A stretch of DNA of 50,003 bases from Sideroxydans sp. (GTDB lineage Bacteria > Pseudomonadota > Gammaproteobacteria > Burkholderiales > Gallionellaceae): contig DAIDAJ010000104.1 in NCBI GenBank assembly GCA_027310665.1, forward strand, positions 1 through 50,003, given 5' to 3'. Below are positions 31,589-41,207 of this stretch, one piece after another. A program made the position numbers and the translations under genes. The notes below the pieces were generated by a model that saw nothing but the letters and a program-made list of their open reading frames with translations, was not told the DNA's origin and made no database searches. Every line of letters starts with the position of its first letter. The first letter of the stretch is position 1.

Positions 31589-32335
31589 ATGCTGGCAATC
31601 ATCGGCGGTACCGGACTTTCCCAACTGACGAACCTCAAAATCACCCACCGGCAAGTGATGCGCACGCCGTACGGCGAGCCCTCCGGGCCGGTGACGTTCG
31701 GCACCATCAACCAGCATGAAGTCATGTTTCTCGCTCGCCACGGTTACGGTCATACCATCCCGCCGCACGAGGTGAACTATCGCGCCAATCTGTGGGCACT
31801 GCGCGACCAGGGTGCGATGCGCATCATCGCGGCCACTTCCGTCGGCGGAATCCGCGCCGATCTGGTGCCCGGCACGCTGGTTGTCCCGGACCAGATCATC
31901 GACTATACCTATGGGCGCGACTTCACTTATTTTGACGGCAAGGACAGGCCTGTCACGCACATCGACTTCACGCGGCCTTATAACGAAGCCATGCGCCAGC
32001 AGGTATTGGCAGCGGTGAAGCGTGCGGGCGAGACCTGTGTTGACGGAGGAGTGCATGCCGTGGCACAAGGGCCGAGGCTGGAGACGTCGGCAGAGATCAA
32101 CCGGCTGGAACGCGACGGCGCGGATATGGTCGGCATGACAGGCATGCCGGAAGCCTCGCTGGCAAAGGAGCTGGGCGTGGCGTACGCCACCATCGCCGTG
32201 GTGGTGAATTATGCGGCGGGACGCGGTAGCAGCCGCGACCGTGTTCCTCTTGAATCGATAGGAGTAGTCATGAGTCCGGCGATGGAGCGGGTGCGCAATA
32301 TCCTCGAACATGCGGTAGAGCAAGATGGCGACTAG
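31589..32335 (+). CDS. mtnP: Methylthio-purine-nucleoside phosphorylase, S-methyl-5'-thioinosine type
   Basis: Member of the MTAP/PNP family, 248 residues, with the N-terminal phosphate loop [29 protein letters not shown], and substrate region [18 protein letters not shown]. The purine-binding site reads VVVNYAAG with N207, whereas enzymes specific for methylthioadenosine carry aspartates at this point. Asparagine favours 6-oxopurines, so I infer use of methylthioinosine (as in Pseudomonas PA3004), releasing hypoxanthine for the neighbouring hpt product. It overlaps def by 11 bases. Confidence 0.85.
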   Translation: MLAIIGGTGLSQLTNLKITHRQVMRTPYGEPSGPVTFGTINQHEVMFLARHGYGHTIPPHEVNYRANLWALRDQGAMRIIAATSVGGIRADLVPGTLVVPDQIIDYTYGRDFTYFDGKDRPVTHIDFTRPYNEAMRQQVLAAVKRAGETCVDGGVHAVAQGPRLETSAEINRLERDGADMVGMTGMPEASLAKELGVAYATIAVVVNYAAGRGSSRDRVPLESIGVVMSPAMERVRNILEHAVEQDGD

Positions 32336-32858
32336 GGAAGTGTTGCGCATGGGCGACGCGCGTTTGCTGCGCAGAGCCGAAGAGCTGGTGCTGTTCGATA
32401 CGGCCGAATTGCATACCCTGCTGGCCGATATGCGCGATACCATGCTCGCCATGGACGGCGTCGGACTGGCTGCGCCGCAGATCGGTGTGAATCTCCGCGT
32501 GGTCATCTTCGAAGTGAACAAGAACCCGCGATATCCCGATGCCGAAACCGTACCACAGACCGTGCTGATCAACCCCGTCCTCACTCCGTTGACCGACGCC
32601 ATGGAAGATGGCTGGGAAGGGTGTCTCAGCGTACCCGGCATGCGCGGCCTTGTCCCGCGCTACGCCAGCTTGCGTTATCAGGGCCGCGACGAATATGGCG
32701 CGCTGATCGATCGTACGGTGAGCGGTTTCCACGCCCGGGTAGTGCAGCACGAATGCGACCATCTTGACGGCATCCTGTACCCGATGCGCATTCGCGACAT
32801 GAAAAACTTCGGTTTTACCGATGTGCTGTTCCCCGATGCAGGGGGACAGGACGAATAG
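32325..32858 (+). CDS. def: Peptide deformylase
   Basis: Removes the formyl group from nascent proteins. The three family motifs are intact: [10 protein letters not shown] (45-54), EGCLSVP with metal ligand C100, and QHECDHLDG with H142, E143, H146. 177 residues. A C-terminal FGFTDVLF tail is common in betaproteobacterial copies. It is not beside fmt here, so it may be an additional deformylase; the usual def-fmt pair could lie elsewhere. Confidence 0.95.
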   Translation: MATREVLRMGDARLLRRAEELVLFDTAELHTLLADMRDTMLAMDGVGLAAPQIGVNLRVVIFEVNKNPRYPDAETVPQTVLINPVLTPLTDAMEDGWEGCLSVPGMRGLVPRYASLRYQGRDEYGALIDRTVSGFHARVVQHECDHLDGILYPMRIRDMKNFGFTDVLFPDAGGQDE

Positions 32859-32859
32859 C

Positions 32860-33885
32860 ATGGTCGATCACCACGAATCGAAAGTCATCCGCAACCTCCT
32901 TATCGCCCTGCTGGCGCTCGTATCGGTCTTCGTCGCCGGCACGGTAGGCTACAGGATCCTGGGCGGACCGCAGTACTCCTGGATGGATTGCTTCTACATG
33001 ACTTTCATCACGATCTCCACCATCGGTTATCACGAGGTGGTCGACGTCACCGGACATGAGTATGGGCGCCTGTTCACTGTGTTTATCGGTATCGCGGGTA
33101 TCGGTGTTCTGGGTTATGTACTTTCCACAGTGACGGCGTTCATGCTGGAAAGCGATCTCAATATCTCTCGGCGGAGAAAGAAGATGAAATTAAAGATAGG
33201 GCAACTGAAAAATCATTACATCGTGTGCGGCGTTGGGCTGGTGGGTACCAATGTGGCCCATGATCTTGAGCTGACCGGTCGCCCGTCCGTCATCATCGAC
33301 AACGACCTCGAAAACATCCATCAGTACCTGGAGATGCACCCGGCGCAGCTCTATCTGCATGGGGACGCGACCGACAACGATGTGCTGCTGGCAGCCGGAG
33401 TGACCAGTGCCAAGGGTGTATTTGCTGTGGCACACGACGACAGCGCCAATCTCGTCATCAGTCTGAGCGCCAAACAACTCAATCCGAAACTGCGTGTGGT
33501 GGCGCGCTGCCATGCGCCAAAAAACGCGGAAAAAACACGGCGCGCAGGGGCGGACGAAGTCATTTCGCCGGACTTCAGCGGAGGCTTGCGCATCGTTTCA
33601 GCCATGGTGCGGCCAAACGTGATGAATTTTCTCGATGAGATGCTGAAATCGGACAGCAAGCTTCGAATGGAAGAAATCGTGATTCCGGACAGCCTGACCA
33701 GCAAACCGTTGAGTGTGCTGTATCACAGCAACAAGGACTGCATGGTGCTTGCGCTTCAGCGCGAGGAAACCTGGCAGTTCAATCCGCAGGCTGGCTACCT
33801 GTTGCAGGATAAGGATGTGCTGATGGTGATGGCTACACCTGAAGGCCGTTCCCGTCTGGAACAATTGATACAAGGTATCGATTAG
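32860..33885 (+). CDS. Potassium channel with RCK (TrkA-N/TrkA-C) regulatory domain
   Basis: A 341-residue two-helix channel. TM1 lies at about 11-31, a pore loop at about 41-58 with the filter TISTIGYHE, and TM2 at about 72-96. The filter has TIGY instead of TVGYG, as in MthK/Kch-like prokaryotic channels with altered last residues. A basic linker (RRRKKMK) leads to a Rossmann RCK domain with GVGLVG (124-129) and an acidic D after the second strand (IIDND), then TrkA-C (about 255-340). It should be a ligand-gated K+ channel, perhaps nucleotide- or Ca-responsive. The start ATG 32860 is one base after the def stop. Confidence 0.88.
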   Translation: MVDHHESKVIRNLLIALLALVSVFVAGTVGYRILGGPQYSWMDCFYMTFITISTIGYHEVVDVTGHEYGRLFTVFIGIAGIGVLGYVLSTVTAFMLESDLNISRRRKKMKLKIGQLKNHYIVCGVGLVGTNVAHDLELTGRPSVIIDNDLENIHQYLEMHPAQLYLHGDATDNDVLLAAGVTSAKGVFAVAHDDSANLVISLSAKQLNPKLRVVARCHAPKNAEKTRRAGADEVISPDFSGGLRIVSAMVRPNVMNFLDEMLKSDSKLRMEEIVIPDSLTSKPLSVLYHSNKDCMVLALQREETWQFNPQAGYLLQDKDVLMVMATPEGRSRLEQLIQGID

Positions 33886-34020
33886 GCCGATACGCGGTTC
33901 ATGCAGGATTGCTCAACAGCCGATGCGTCGCAACGATTCATGGCCCAATGAGTCATCCCGGTGCCAGTCAATGGATGACGTGATAAAGTGTGGCATCTCA
34001 ATGCAACATTGGGGGATGCG

Positions 34021-35826
34021 GTGGATCGTACTTTATTGCTGGTCGACGATGAGGAAGATGTCATTGCCGCTCTGGAACGCCTGCTCAGATATGACGGTTA
34101 CCGGATCCTGCGCGCGAACAGCGGGCGGCAGGGCCTGGAAATGCTGGCCAGGCACGAGGTCGGTGTAGTCATTTCGGACCAGCGTATGCCGGAAATGTCC
34201 GGGGTCGAGTTCCTGTCCCAAGTCAAAGAGTTGTATCCTGAAACGATACGCATCGTATTGAGCGGTACCGCCGATTTCGATTCGGTGAAAGAGGCCATTA
34301 ATCAGGGTGCGATTTACAAGTTTTTTTCCAAACCCTGGGACAACGAAGTCTTGCGCGTGGACGTCATGGAAGCGTTCTGGCGCCGGGATCTGGCGTGTGA
34401 AAAGGAACACCTGCTGCGGGACATTCAGTCCGCAAACGATCAACTGGCGCAGGTCAATCTGGAACTTGCGGCCGCCATGGAGAGCAAGGACATCCAGATC
34501 GAACGCTTCGCGCATTACGATGCACTCACCGGTCTGCCTAACCGCACCTTGTTTCTCGACCGGCTAGAGCAGGAACTGGCCCGCGCCCATCGCGATAACC
34601 ACATGGTAGCGGTCCTGTCGCTCGATCTTGACCGGTTCAAGCAGATCAACGATTCTTACGGCCACCCTGTCGGTGACCAGCTGCTGCAGGCCGTGGCGGG
34701 GAGGCTGTCCAGCCATGTTCGCGCCTGCGACACGGTTGCCCGGACAGCCGGCGACGAATTCGGACTTGTGCTGACGGACTTGAAGGCAGCCCACGATGCT
34801 GCCGAGGTGGCGCAGAAGCTGCTTGATTCGTTCGCGCACAATCCCATATCGACAGGAGACAGCGAAATCTTCGTCACGTTAAGCATAGGGATCAGTATCT
34901 ATCCGCTCGACGGTTTGAACACGGCAACGATGCTAAAGAATGCTGATGCTGCGCAACACCAGGCGAAGGATGAAGGCCGCAATAATTTCCAGTTTTACGC
35001 GGGACACATGAATGCTACCGCATGGCAGCGCCTGAATCTGGAAACCGAATTGCGCCGCGCCATTGAGCGGGAGGAATTCACGCTCTATTACCAGCCGAAG
35101 GTCGATATGGACAGCGCAAAGATCGTGGGAATGGAAGCCCTGTTGCGTTGGCAAAGCCCGGATCGCGGACTGGTGATGCCGGGCGGGTTCATTCCGCTGC
35201 TGGAAGAAACAGGCCTTATCCTGCCGGTCGGGGAATGGGTCTTGCGGGCAGCGTGCAAGCAGGCGCGCGCATGGAAAGCAGTCGGTTTGTCAAATATCCA
35301 TATTGCGGTCAACCTGTCCACGCTGCAATTCAGACAACCGGATTTTGCCGGCCTGGTACTGGGCATCCTGAACGAAAATGGTCTTGACCCGGCTTTGGGG
35401 GAAATCGAACTGGAACTGACAGAAAGCCTGTTGATGAGCAACGCAGAAGGGGCGATCGATACGCTGAACAAGTTGCACGAATCGGGCATCCGGTTCTCCA
35501 TAGACGATTTCGGCACCGGCTATTCGAGCCTGAGCTATCTGAAGCGCTTTCCGATTAGCAGCCTCAAGATCGACCAGTCCTTCGTGCATGACCTTTCCAG
35601 CGATCGCGACGATGAAGCGATCGTTGCAGCGATCATCGCGCTGGGCCATAGCCTCGGATTAAGCATCATCGCGGAGGGCGTGGAAACGAAGAGTCAGCTG
35701 GCGCAGCTGCGCAAGATGGGTTGCAATGAAATGCAGGGATACTTGTTCAGCCGTCCTGTGCCTGCCGCTGAAATGACGTATTTGCTGCAAAAGGGCGAAA
35801 CCCTGAATTGTGCTCTGGGGGGATGA
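34021..35826 (+). CDS. Response regulator with GGDEF and EAL domains (cyclic-di-GMP turnover)
   Basis: A 601-residue cytoplasmic protein. The receiver domain (about 3-120) has D53 in VVISDQRMPEMSG and lysine in FFSKPW. After a short helical linker, GGDEF spans about 165-330 with the signature AGDEF at 243-247, an I-site RACD five residues before it, and substrate residues DLDRFKQIND. EAL follows with MEALLRW (371-377), NLSTLQFRQ, ELTES and DDFGTGYSSLSYLKRF. Both catalytic halves look competent, so phosphorylation may decide the direction of turnover. GTG 34021 with GGGGGA upstream gives an N-terminus parallel to the next gene (MDRTLLLVDD versus MERTLLLVDD); GTG 33988 is an alternative. It begins the seven-gene sensory cluster. 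The 135 bases upstream may hold its promoter. Confidence 0.9.
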   Translation: MDRTLLLVDDEEDVIAALERLLRYDGYRILRANSGRQGLEMLARHEVGVVISDQRMPEMSGVEFLSQVKELYPETIRIVLSGTADFDSVKEAINQGAIYKFFSKPWDNEVLRVDVMEAFWRRDLACEKEHLLRDIQSANDQLAQVNLELAAAMESKDIQIERFAHYDALTGLPNRTLFLDRLEQELARAHRDNHMVAVLSLDLDRFKQINDSYGHPVGDQLLQAVAGRLSSHVRACDTVARTAGDEFGLVLTDLKAAHDAAEVAQKLLDSFAHNPISTGDSEIFVTLSIGISIYPLDGLNTATMLKNADAAQHQAKDEGRNNFQFYAGHMNATAWQRLNLETELRRAIEREEFTLYYQPKVDMDSAKIVGMEALLRWQSPDRGLVMPGGFIPLLEETGLILPVGEWVLRAACKQARAWKAVGLSNIHIAVNLSTLQFRQPDFAGLVLGILNENGLDPALGEIELELTESLLMSNAEGAIDTLNKLHESGIRFSIDDFGTGYSSLSYLKRFPISSLKIDQSFVHDLSSDRDDEAIVAAIIALGHSLGLSIIAEGVETKSQLAQLRKMGCNEMQGYLFSRPVPAAEMTYLLQKGETLNCALGG

Positions 35827-36647
35827 TGGAACGTACGCTGTTGCTGGTCGACGACGAGGAGAATATCACTTCCGCGCTGGTGCGCTTGCTGCGCCGGGAC
35901 GGCTACCGCATTCTGCGTGCCAACAGCGGCGAAGCCGGGCTGGAGTTGCTGGCGCAAAATGAGGTTGGCGTGATCATTTCGGACCAGCGTATGCCCGGAA
36001 TGACGGGCGTTGAATTTTTGGGGAAGGTGCGGGAACTTTATCCCGATACTGTGCGTGTCGTACTGAGCGGTTATACCGAACTCAATACGGTGACCGATGC
36101 CATCAACCGCGGCGCGGTCTATAAATTCCTTACCAAGCCTTGGGAAGACGAGCTGCTTCGAGCCAACGTGGAAGAGGCATTCCAGCGTTATGAAATGAAG
36201 ATCGAAAATGTTCGATTGGCACGCGAGCTGGAGGATGCGAACGAGGAATTGATGCGCATCAACCATGAGCTTGAATTGCGCGTGGAAGAGAAGACCCGGG
36301 AAGTGATGCGCAACCTTGAGATTCTGCAGGTGTCGCAGGAAGTACTGGAACGCCTGCCGGTGGCGGTAATCGGTATCGGAAATGACGGGGTGATCGCCAT
36401 CGCCAACCAGAACGCGCATGGCCTGTTTTCAGAAAATGGCATGCGGCCATTGCTTGGCGAGGTGGCCGACAGTGTGATCCCGCCGGAATTGCTGAGCTAT
36501 ATCCATGACGAGGATAGCCGCAAGTTTAAAAGGAAAGTTTTCTACCGGCTGGCGGATGGCCGTGAGTCCCAGTGCTGGTGCAGCCCAATGGGGGAGATTT
36601 CATCGTCGCAGGGAGTGGTACTCGTCGTTGTCGCCGATCAGGAGTGA
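35826..36647 (+). CDS. Response regulator with C-terminal PAS-like domain
   Basis: A 273-residue protein. Its receiver (1-120; D53 in VIISDQRMPGMTG, lysine in FLTKPW) is a close relative of the preceding receiver, clearly by duplication. A coiled coil (about 125-165, IENVRLARELEDANEELMR) links to a PAS-like fold (about 170-273, RLPVAVIGIGNDGVIAIANQNAHG). There is no enzymatic or DNA-binding output, so it may be an adaptor or phosphate sink, or act by protein contact. ATG 35823 overlapping the previous stop is an alternative start. Confidence 0.8.
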   Translation: MERTLLLVDDEENITSALVRLLRRDGYRILRANSGEAGLELLAQNEVGVIISDQRMPGMTGVEFLGKVRELYPDTVRVVLSGYTELNTVTDAINRGAVYKFLTKPWEDELLRANVEEAFQRYEMKIENVRLARELEDANEELMRINHELELRVEEKTREVMRNLEILQVSQEVLERLPVAVIGIGNDGVIAIANQNAHGLFSENGMRPLLGEVADSVIPPELLSYIHDEDSRKFKRKVFYRLADGRESQCWCSPMGEISSSQGVVLVVVADQE

Positions 36648-36655
36648 AAGAGAAT

Positions 36656-37489
36656 ATGCCCGCCGTGACAGACAAAGAAGCGATCCTGGACAAGCTGCAC
36701 CAGCTGCCCGCCATGCCGTTGGTGGTCAGGGAGGTGATGTCCAGTTTCAGGGACGCCAATGTGGGCAGTGCCATCATGGCGCGCAAGATCGAGCTCGACC
36801 AGGGATTGAGCGCCAGGGTATTGCGCGTGGCGAATTCCTCGTTTTACGGTTTGTCGCGCGAGGTGGGTTCGATACAGGATGCGGTCACTGTGCTTGGATT
36901 CGACACTGTCCGCTCGCTGGTGGTATCGGCGGGATTCACCCGCGCCTTCCCGGCGGGTGCCGATGGCCTGTTTGACCGCCATGCCTACTGGATGCGCAGT
37001 TTCAAGGTGGCTTCCTACACCGAGGCGCTGGCGCAGCGCCTCGGTGGAGTCCGGCAACTGTCGTTCACATCCGGCTTGTTCCATGATGTCGGACAACTGG
37101 TGTTGAGTATCTGCATCCCGGAAAAGTTTGCGGACATACTGGCGCAGCAAAAGACCACAGGATTGAACCTGATCGAGGTCGAGCAGGCCGTGCTCGGCTT
37201 CGACCACTCCGAAATCGGAGCGGAAATGGCCAAACGTTGGAACTTTCCGCCGGAAATCGAGCACGCCATCAATTTCTGGCGCGTGCCGGATCATGAGCCG
37301 TTCGAGCCGATCAGCGGCATGGTGTACGTTGCGGCATCGCTTGAAAGCGGGCTGAAGGGTGACGCCTTGATCGAAAGCCTGCCTGAAGTGTTGCGGAATC
37401 GTTTGCAGATAAGCTGGGAACGCATTGAACCCGGCATGCCGCAGCCGGACCAGTTGAATGCCGTGGCAAATCTTATGCTGGAAGCGTGA
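36656..37489 (+). CDS. HDOD domain signalling protein
   Basis: A stand-alone HDOD domain, 277 residues. The start LDKLHQLPAMPLVVREVM and the core SARVLRVANSSFYGLSREVGSIQDAVTVLG (split) are diagnostic, and FTSGLFHDVGQLVLS keeps an HD-like pair. HDOD proteins usually lack phosphodiesterase activity and serve as scaffolds near two-component and cyclic-di-GMP genes. It lies 8 bases after the receiver-PAS gene in the same transcript. ATG 36656 is used because upstream codons lie in the previous gene. Confidence 0.88.
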   Translation: MPAVTDKEAILDKLHQLPAMPLVVREVMSSFRDANVGSAIMARKIELDQGLSARVLRVANSSFYGLSREVGSIQDAVTVLGFDTVRSLVVSAGFTRAFPAGADGLFDRHAYWMRSFKVASYTEALAQRLGGVRQLSFTSGLFHDVGQLVLSICIPEKFADILAQQKTTGLNLIEVEQAVLGFDHSEIGAEMAKRWNFPPEIEHAINFWRVPDHEPFEPISGMVYVAASLESGLKGDALIESLPEVLRNRLQISWERIEPGMPQPDQLNAVANLMLEA

Positions 37490-37528
37490 GTCCCGTATCA
37501 ACCCGGCAGTCCGAGGGGAGCTTTGACG

Positions 37529-38866
37529 ATGGAAATACAAATGAGTGAAAAGCCCGGAATCCCGGCATCCCAGAACGGAACGGAGGGAAATTCGACCCTG
37601 CTGTTCGTGGATGACGAGGGGAACATCCTGTCTTCGCTGAAGCGCCTGTTCCGCCCCTGCGGTTACCGCATATTCACGGCTGAGAGCGGCGCGCAAGGAT
37701 TGGAGATCATGCAGCGCGAAGCGGTCGACCTGGTGGTTTCCGATATGCGCATGCCGGAAATGAGCGGGGCGCAATTCCTGGAGCAGGTGAACGCCAGATG
37801 GCCGGACACGATACGCATTCTGCTGACCGGGCATGCCGAGATCGGAGCGACCATCGATGCCATCAACAAGGGGCATATATACCGCTACATATCCAAGCCT
37901 TGGGAAGATAACGACATCGTCCTGGCCATCAGGCAGGCTTTGCACCAGAAAGCGCTCGAGTCTGCAAACCGGAGCTTGGAAGAACTGACGCGCAAGCAAA
38001 ACGAGGAGTTGAAGGACCTGAATGCAAATCTTGAACAGAAGGTCAAGGTGCGCACGGAGGAAGTACGCCAGACGATGGGATTTCTGGAAATCGCGCACGA
38101 CAAGCTCAAACGGGATTTCATTACGTCGATCCGGGTTTTCTCCAACCTGATCGAGATGCGCGAAGGTGCCATGGCCGGACACTCGCGCCGGGTCGCCGAG
38201 CTGTCCCGAGCCATTGCCCAGAAGATGAAGGTGAATGACGCGGATGCGCAGGATATATTCCTTGCCGCGCTGCTGCACGATGTCGGGAAGATCGGATTCC
38301 CGGATTACCTGCTGGAAAAGTCATTCGCAAACCTGACCAGCGAAGAGCGACTCGATGTGATCAAACATCCTGTCAAAGGACAGACGGCGTTAATGGCGCT
38401 GGAACCGCTTAATGGTGCGGCAAAACTGATACGCAGCCACCATGAACGTTTTGACGGGCTGGGCTTCCCGGACAAGCTGCAGGGGCTGGCAATTCCCTTG
38501 GGGGCGCGGATCATTGCGCTGGCGAACGAGTATGACGCGGTCCAGATCGGCATGCTGTTGAGCAAGCGCCTGAAGCAGGCCGACGCGGTGCTGTTCATTC
38601 AGGAAGGGAGCGGCAAGCGTTATGACCCGGCGGTAGTGGGTGCATTCATGTCCGTCATGGAGTCGGCCGCTCATGTCGTTCAAGAACAGGCGCTGCGTCC
38701 GGAGCAACTCAGGCCCGGCATGGTGCTGTCACGTGACTTGCTGAGCGGTCAGGGCGACCTGTTGCTGTCGAAAGAACACCTGCTGGACGCTTCATTGATC
38801 GATCAGATAAGGGGCTTCAAACAACTCGGTGACGAGCTGGTCATTTATGTGCTTGATAAAAAATGA
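37529..38866 (+). CDS. Response regulator with HD-GYP-type domain
   Basis: A 445-residue protein. The receiver (about 22-140) has D72 in LVVSDMRMPEMSG and lysine in YISKPW. A long coiled coil (about 140-195) leads to an HD-GYP domain with LLHDVGKIGFPDYLL (HD at 250-251) and HHERFDGLGFP (304-314). The GYP motif is altered to GFP but all metal-binding residues appear present, so it may still cut cyclic-di-GMP or may act by binding. A C-terminal region (about 385-445, LRPGMVLSRDLLSGQGDLLLSK) is common in HD-GYP regulators of this type. ATG 37529 follows GAGGGGAG by 8 bases. Confidence 0.88.
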   Translation: MEIQMSEKPGIPASQNGTEGNSTLLFVDDEGNILSSLKRLFRPCGYRIFTAESGAQGLEIMQREAVDLVVSDMRMPEMSGAQFLEQVNARWPDTIRILLTGHAEIGATIDAINKGHIYRYISKPWEDNDIVLAIRQALHQKALESANRSLEELTRKQNEELKDLNANLEQKVKVRTEEVRQTMGFLEIAHDKLKRDFITSIRVFSNLIEMREGAMAGHSRRVAELSRAIAQKMKVNDADAQDIFLAALLHDVGKIGFPDYLLEKSFANLTSEERLDVIKHPVKGQTALMALEPLNGAAKLIRSHHERFDGLGFPDKLQGLAIPLGARIIALANEYDAVQIGMLLSKRLKQADAVLFIQEGSGKRYDPAVVGAFMSVMESAAHVVQEQALRPEQLRPGMVLSRDLLSGQGDLLLSKEHLLDASLIDQIRGFKQLGDELVIYVLDKK

Positions 38867-38934
38867 TGCATGGCCCGGAGTTTTTCGCGTAGCGGGTCGG
38901 CAGGCTGACTTCCAACTAATCGGGACAATCCATC

Positions 38935-40071
38935 GTGAAGATAGAACAGCAATACTGGACCGTCGGCGAAGGCTGGAAAATCGAATCGGCGGCGCAGCTC
39001 GACGGCAACGCTTCTCTGGTGCTGGCTTTCGGTGCCGGGCATATTTTGGACGATACCATTGTGATGGATGACGTTCGTGCACGCTATCCGGGTGCGCCCT
39101 TGGTCGGGTGTTCAACATCCGGTGAAATCTGCGGAACCCGAGTGCGCGACGATACACTTGTCGTCACTGCACTGCGTTTCGAGCATACCGCGTTCAAGCT
39201 GGTGCATGAGGTCATCGCGGAGGGAGGAGACAGCCTTGCCGCGGGTGAGCGCCTGGCTAAAGCGCTTCCGACGCAGGAGTTGGTGCATGTGTTGGTACTC
39301 TCCGACGGTCTGAAGGTCAACGGCAGCGAACTGGCACGTGGCCTGCGCGAGAACTTGCCGGCCGATGTGGCCGTCACCGGCGGACTCGCAGGAGATGGTA
39401 CGGCTTTCCGGCAGACCCTGGTTTTTGCGGATCGCGTACCCAGCCAGGGTGTGATCACTGCGCTGGGCTTTTACGGAAAACGCCTCAGGGTTGGCTACGG
39501 TTCCCTCGGCGGCTGGGACTCCTTTGGTGCGGAGCGCCGGATCACCCGTTCCAAAGGCAATGTGTTGTATGAGCTGGACGGACGTTCTGCACTGGAGCTA
39601 TACAAGAAATATCTGGGCGAACGATACACAGGACCAGCGGATGCGTTGCTGTTCCCCCTGATGCTACGCTACGGCGAGGATGATTTCGGCCTGGTTCGCA
39701 CGGTGCTGGCCGTCAATGAGGAAGAGCAGAGCCTGACCTTCGCGGGGGATATGCCCGAGGGCGGTTATGCACGTTTGATGAAGGCCAATTTCGATCGTCT
39801 TGTCGATGGTGCCGAGGGTGCGGCTCGTGCCAGCTACGAAATGCTGGGCTCGGTCGAGCCGGAACTGGCTTTGCTTGTCAGTTGCGTCGGGCGCAAGCTG
39901 GTGCTGAAGCAGCGCATCGAGGAGGAGGTCGAAAGCGTGCGCGGAGTGTTGGGAAAGAATACGGTGCTCGCCGGATTTTATTCCTACGGCGAAATCTGTC
40001 CGCATGGCGCCATCACGCAGTGCGAGTTGCACAACCAGACGATGACGATCACCACATTTTCGGAGAGATGA
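38935..40071 (+). CDS. FIST domain sensor protein
   Basis: A 378-residue soluble protein made of FIST-N (about 25-225) and FIST-C (about 225-365) domains. Typical motifs are VGCSTSGEICG near the start, VTGGLAGDG in the middle and VLAGFYSYGEICPHG near the end. FIST proteins are thought to bind small ligands such as amino acids and occur next to histidine kinases and GGDEF genes. It has no signal peptide or membrane helix, so it would sense cytoplasmic ligands. GTG 38935 is taken as the start; the next gene begins 3 bases after its stop, which makes that kinase its probable partner. Confidence 0.9.
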   Translation: MKIEQQYWTVGEGWKIESAAQLDGNASLVLAFGAGHILDDTIVMDDVRARYPGAPLVGCSTSGEICGTRVRDDTLVVTALRFEHTAFKLVHEVIAEGGDSLAAGERLAKALPTQELVHVLVLSDGLKVNGSELARGLRENLPADVAVTGGLAGDGTAFRQTLVFADRVPSQGVITALGFYGKRLRVGYGSLGGWDSFGAERRITRSKGNVLYELDGRSALELYKKYLGERYTGPADALLFPLMLRYGEDDFGLVRTVLAVNEEEQSLTFAGDMPEGGYARLMKANFDRLVDGAEGAARASYEMLGSVEPELALLVSCVGRKLVLKQRIEEEVESVRGVLGKNTVLAGFYSYGEICPHGAITQCELHNQTMTITTFSER

Positions 40072-40074
40072 ACT

Positions 40075-41151
40075 GTGCACAGGCTGCTCGAACGCCAGAT
40101 CAAGCGTTACATAGATGAACAGGCGACGCTGCCGCCGGCGTTCGAGAATTTCATTGCGGCGGTGAATGAAGCGTATTTCAGCGCCGACGCCGATCGCCTG
40201 ATGATCGAGCGCTCCCTTGATCTGATGTCGAGGGAGTTGACCGAGGCCAATGCCGATCTGCGCAATGAACTGGCAGAACGCAGGCGTACCGAAGCGGATC
40301 TGAACAAGGAAAAGGAAGAGCAGCGCGTCCTGATCAAGAAGCTGGAAGATGCTTACAGCCTCATGCTGCAATCGGAGAAAATGGCATCGATAGGCCAGCT
40401 TGCGGCAGGCGTGGCGCACGAACTGAACAATCCGATCGGCTTTGTATACTCCAACCTGGGTACGCTGGAAAAATACGTGCAATCCACCTTCCGCATGATC
40501 GAGCTGTATGAAAAGGCTGAAGAGGCGATCCCGGATCAGGACGTGCGGAGATTGCTTCAGACGGCAAAAGAGGAATTGGATATCGCATTCCTGAAAACGG
40601 ACCTGAGCGCATTGATGGATGAATCGAAGGACGGTATCACCCGCGTCAAGGTGATCGTGCAGAACCTGAAGGACTTTTCTCACGTGGGCGCTTCCGATGA
40701 ATGGCATTTCTCGGACCTGCGCAAAGGACTCGACAGCACCCTGAGTATCGTCAACAACGAAATCAAGTACAAGGCCGCCGTGGTCAAGGAATATGGCGAT
40801 ATCCCCGAAGTGGAGTGTCTGGCTTCGCAACTCAATCAGGTATTCATGAACCTGCTGGTGAACGCCGCACACGCTATTGCGGAAAGAGGCACGATCACGA
40901 TCCGCACAGGACAAGAGGCAGATCAAGTATGGGTGGACATTGCTGATACCGGGCACGGTATCGCTCCCGAGCACATGCAGAAGATATTCGATCCTTTTTT
41001 CACCACAAAACCGGTCGGTAAAGGGACTGGGCTGGGATTGTCGCTATCCTACGGAATCGTGCAGAAGCACCACGGGAGAATGGAAGTGCAGAGCGATGTC
41101 GGCAAGGGGACAACATTTCGTGTCTGGCTGCCGGTTAAACAGCCCCAGTGA
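40075..41151 (+). CDS. Soluble histidine kinase, partner of the FIST protein
   Basis: A 358-residue cytoplasmic kinase without transmembrane helices. An N-terminal helical region (1-60) is followed by a coiled coil (60-100), HisKA with H115 in QLAAGVAHELNNPIG, and HATPase with NLLVNAAHAI, DTGHGIAPEHM and GKGTGLGLSLSYGI. With no sensor domain of its own it likely receives input from the FIST protein encoded just before. Its catalytic half is strikingly like that of the next gene. GTG 40075 is the start. The receivers upstream are the obvious phosphate acceptors. Confidence 0.9.
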   Translation: MHRLLERQIKRYIDEQATLPPAFENFIAAVNEAYFSADADRLMIERSLDLMSRELTEANADLRNELAERRRTEADLNKEKEEQRVLIKKLEDAYSLMLQSEKMASIGQLAAGVAHELNNPIGFVYSNLGTLEKYVQSTFRMIELYEKAEEAIPDQDVRRLLQTAKEELDIAFLKTDLSALMDESKDGITRVKVIVQNLKDFSHVGASDEWHFSDLRKGLDSTLSIVNNEIKYKAAVVKEYGDIPEVECLASQLNQVFMNLLVNAAHAIAERGTITIRTGQEADQVWVDIADTGHGIAPEHMQKIFDPFFTTKPVGKGTGLGLSLSYGIVQKHHGRMEVQSDVGKGTTFRVWLPVKQPQ

Positions 41152-41207
41152 CGGGCCTGCGACGGAGGCTGTGGGTTAAGGGATACAGAAGAGGTCGGCA
41201 ATTTTGA

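Noticed and set aside
34021-35826. Inactive diguanylate cyclase because the motif reads AGDEF
   Set aside because: Alanine at the first position is found in active enzymes, and the metal and base-binding residues are intact, so inactivity cannot be claimed.
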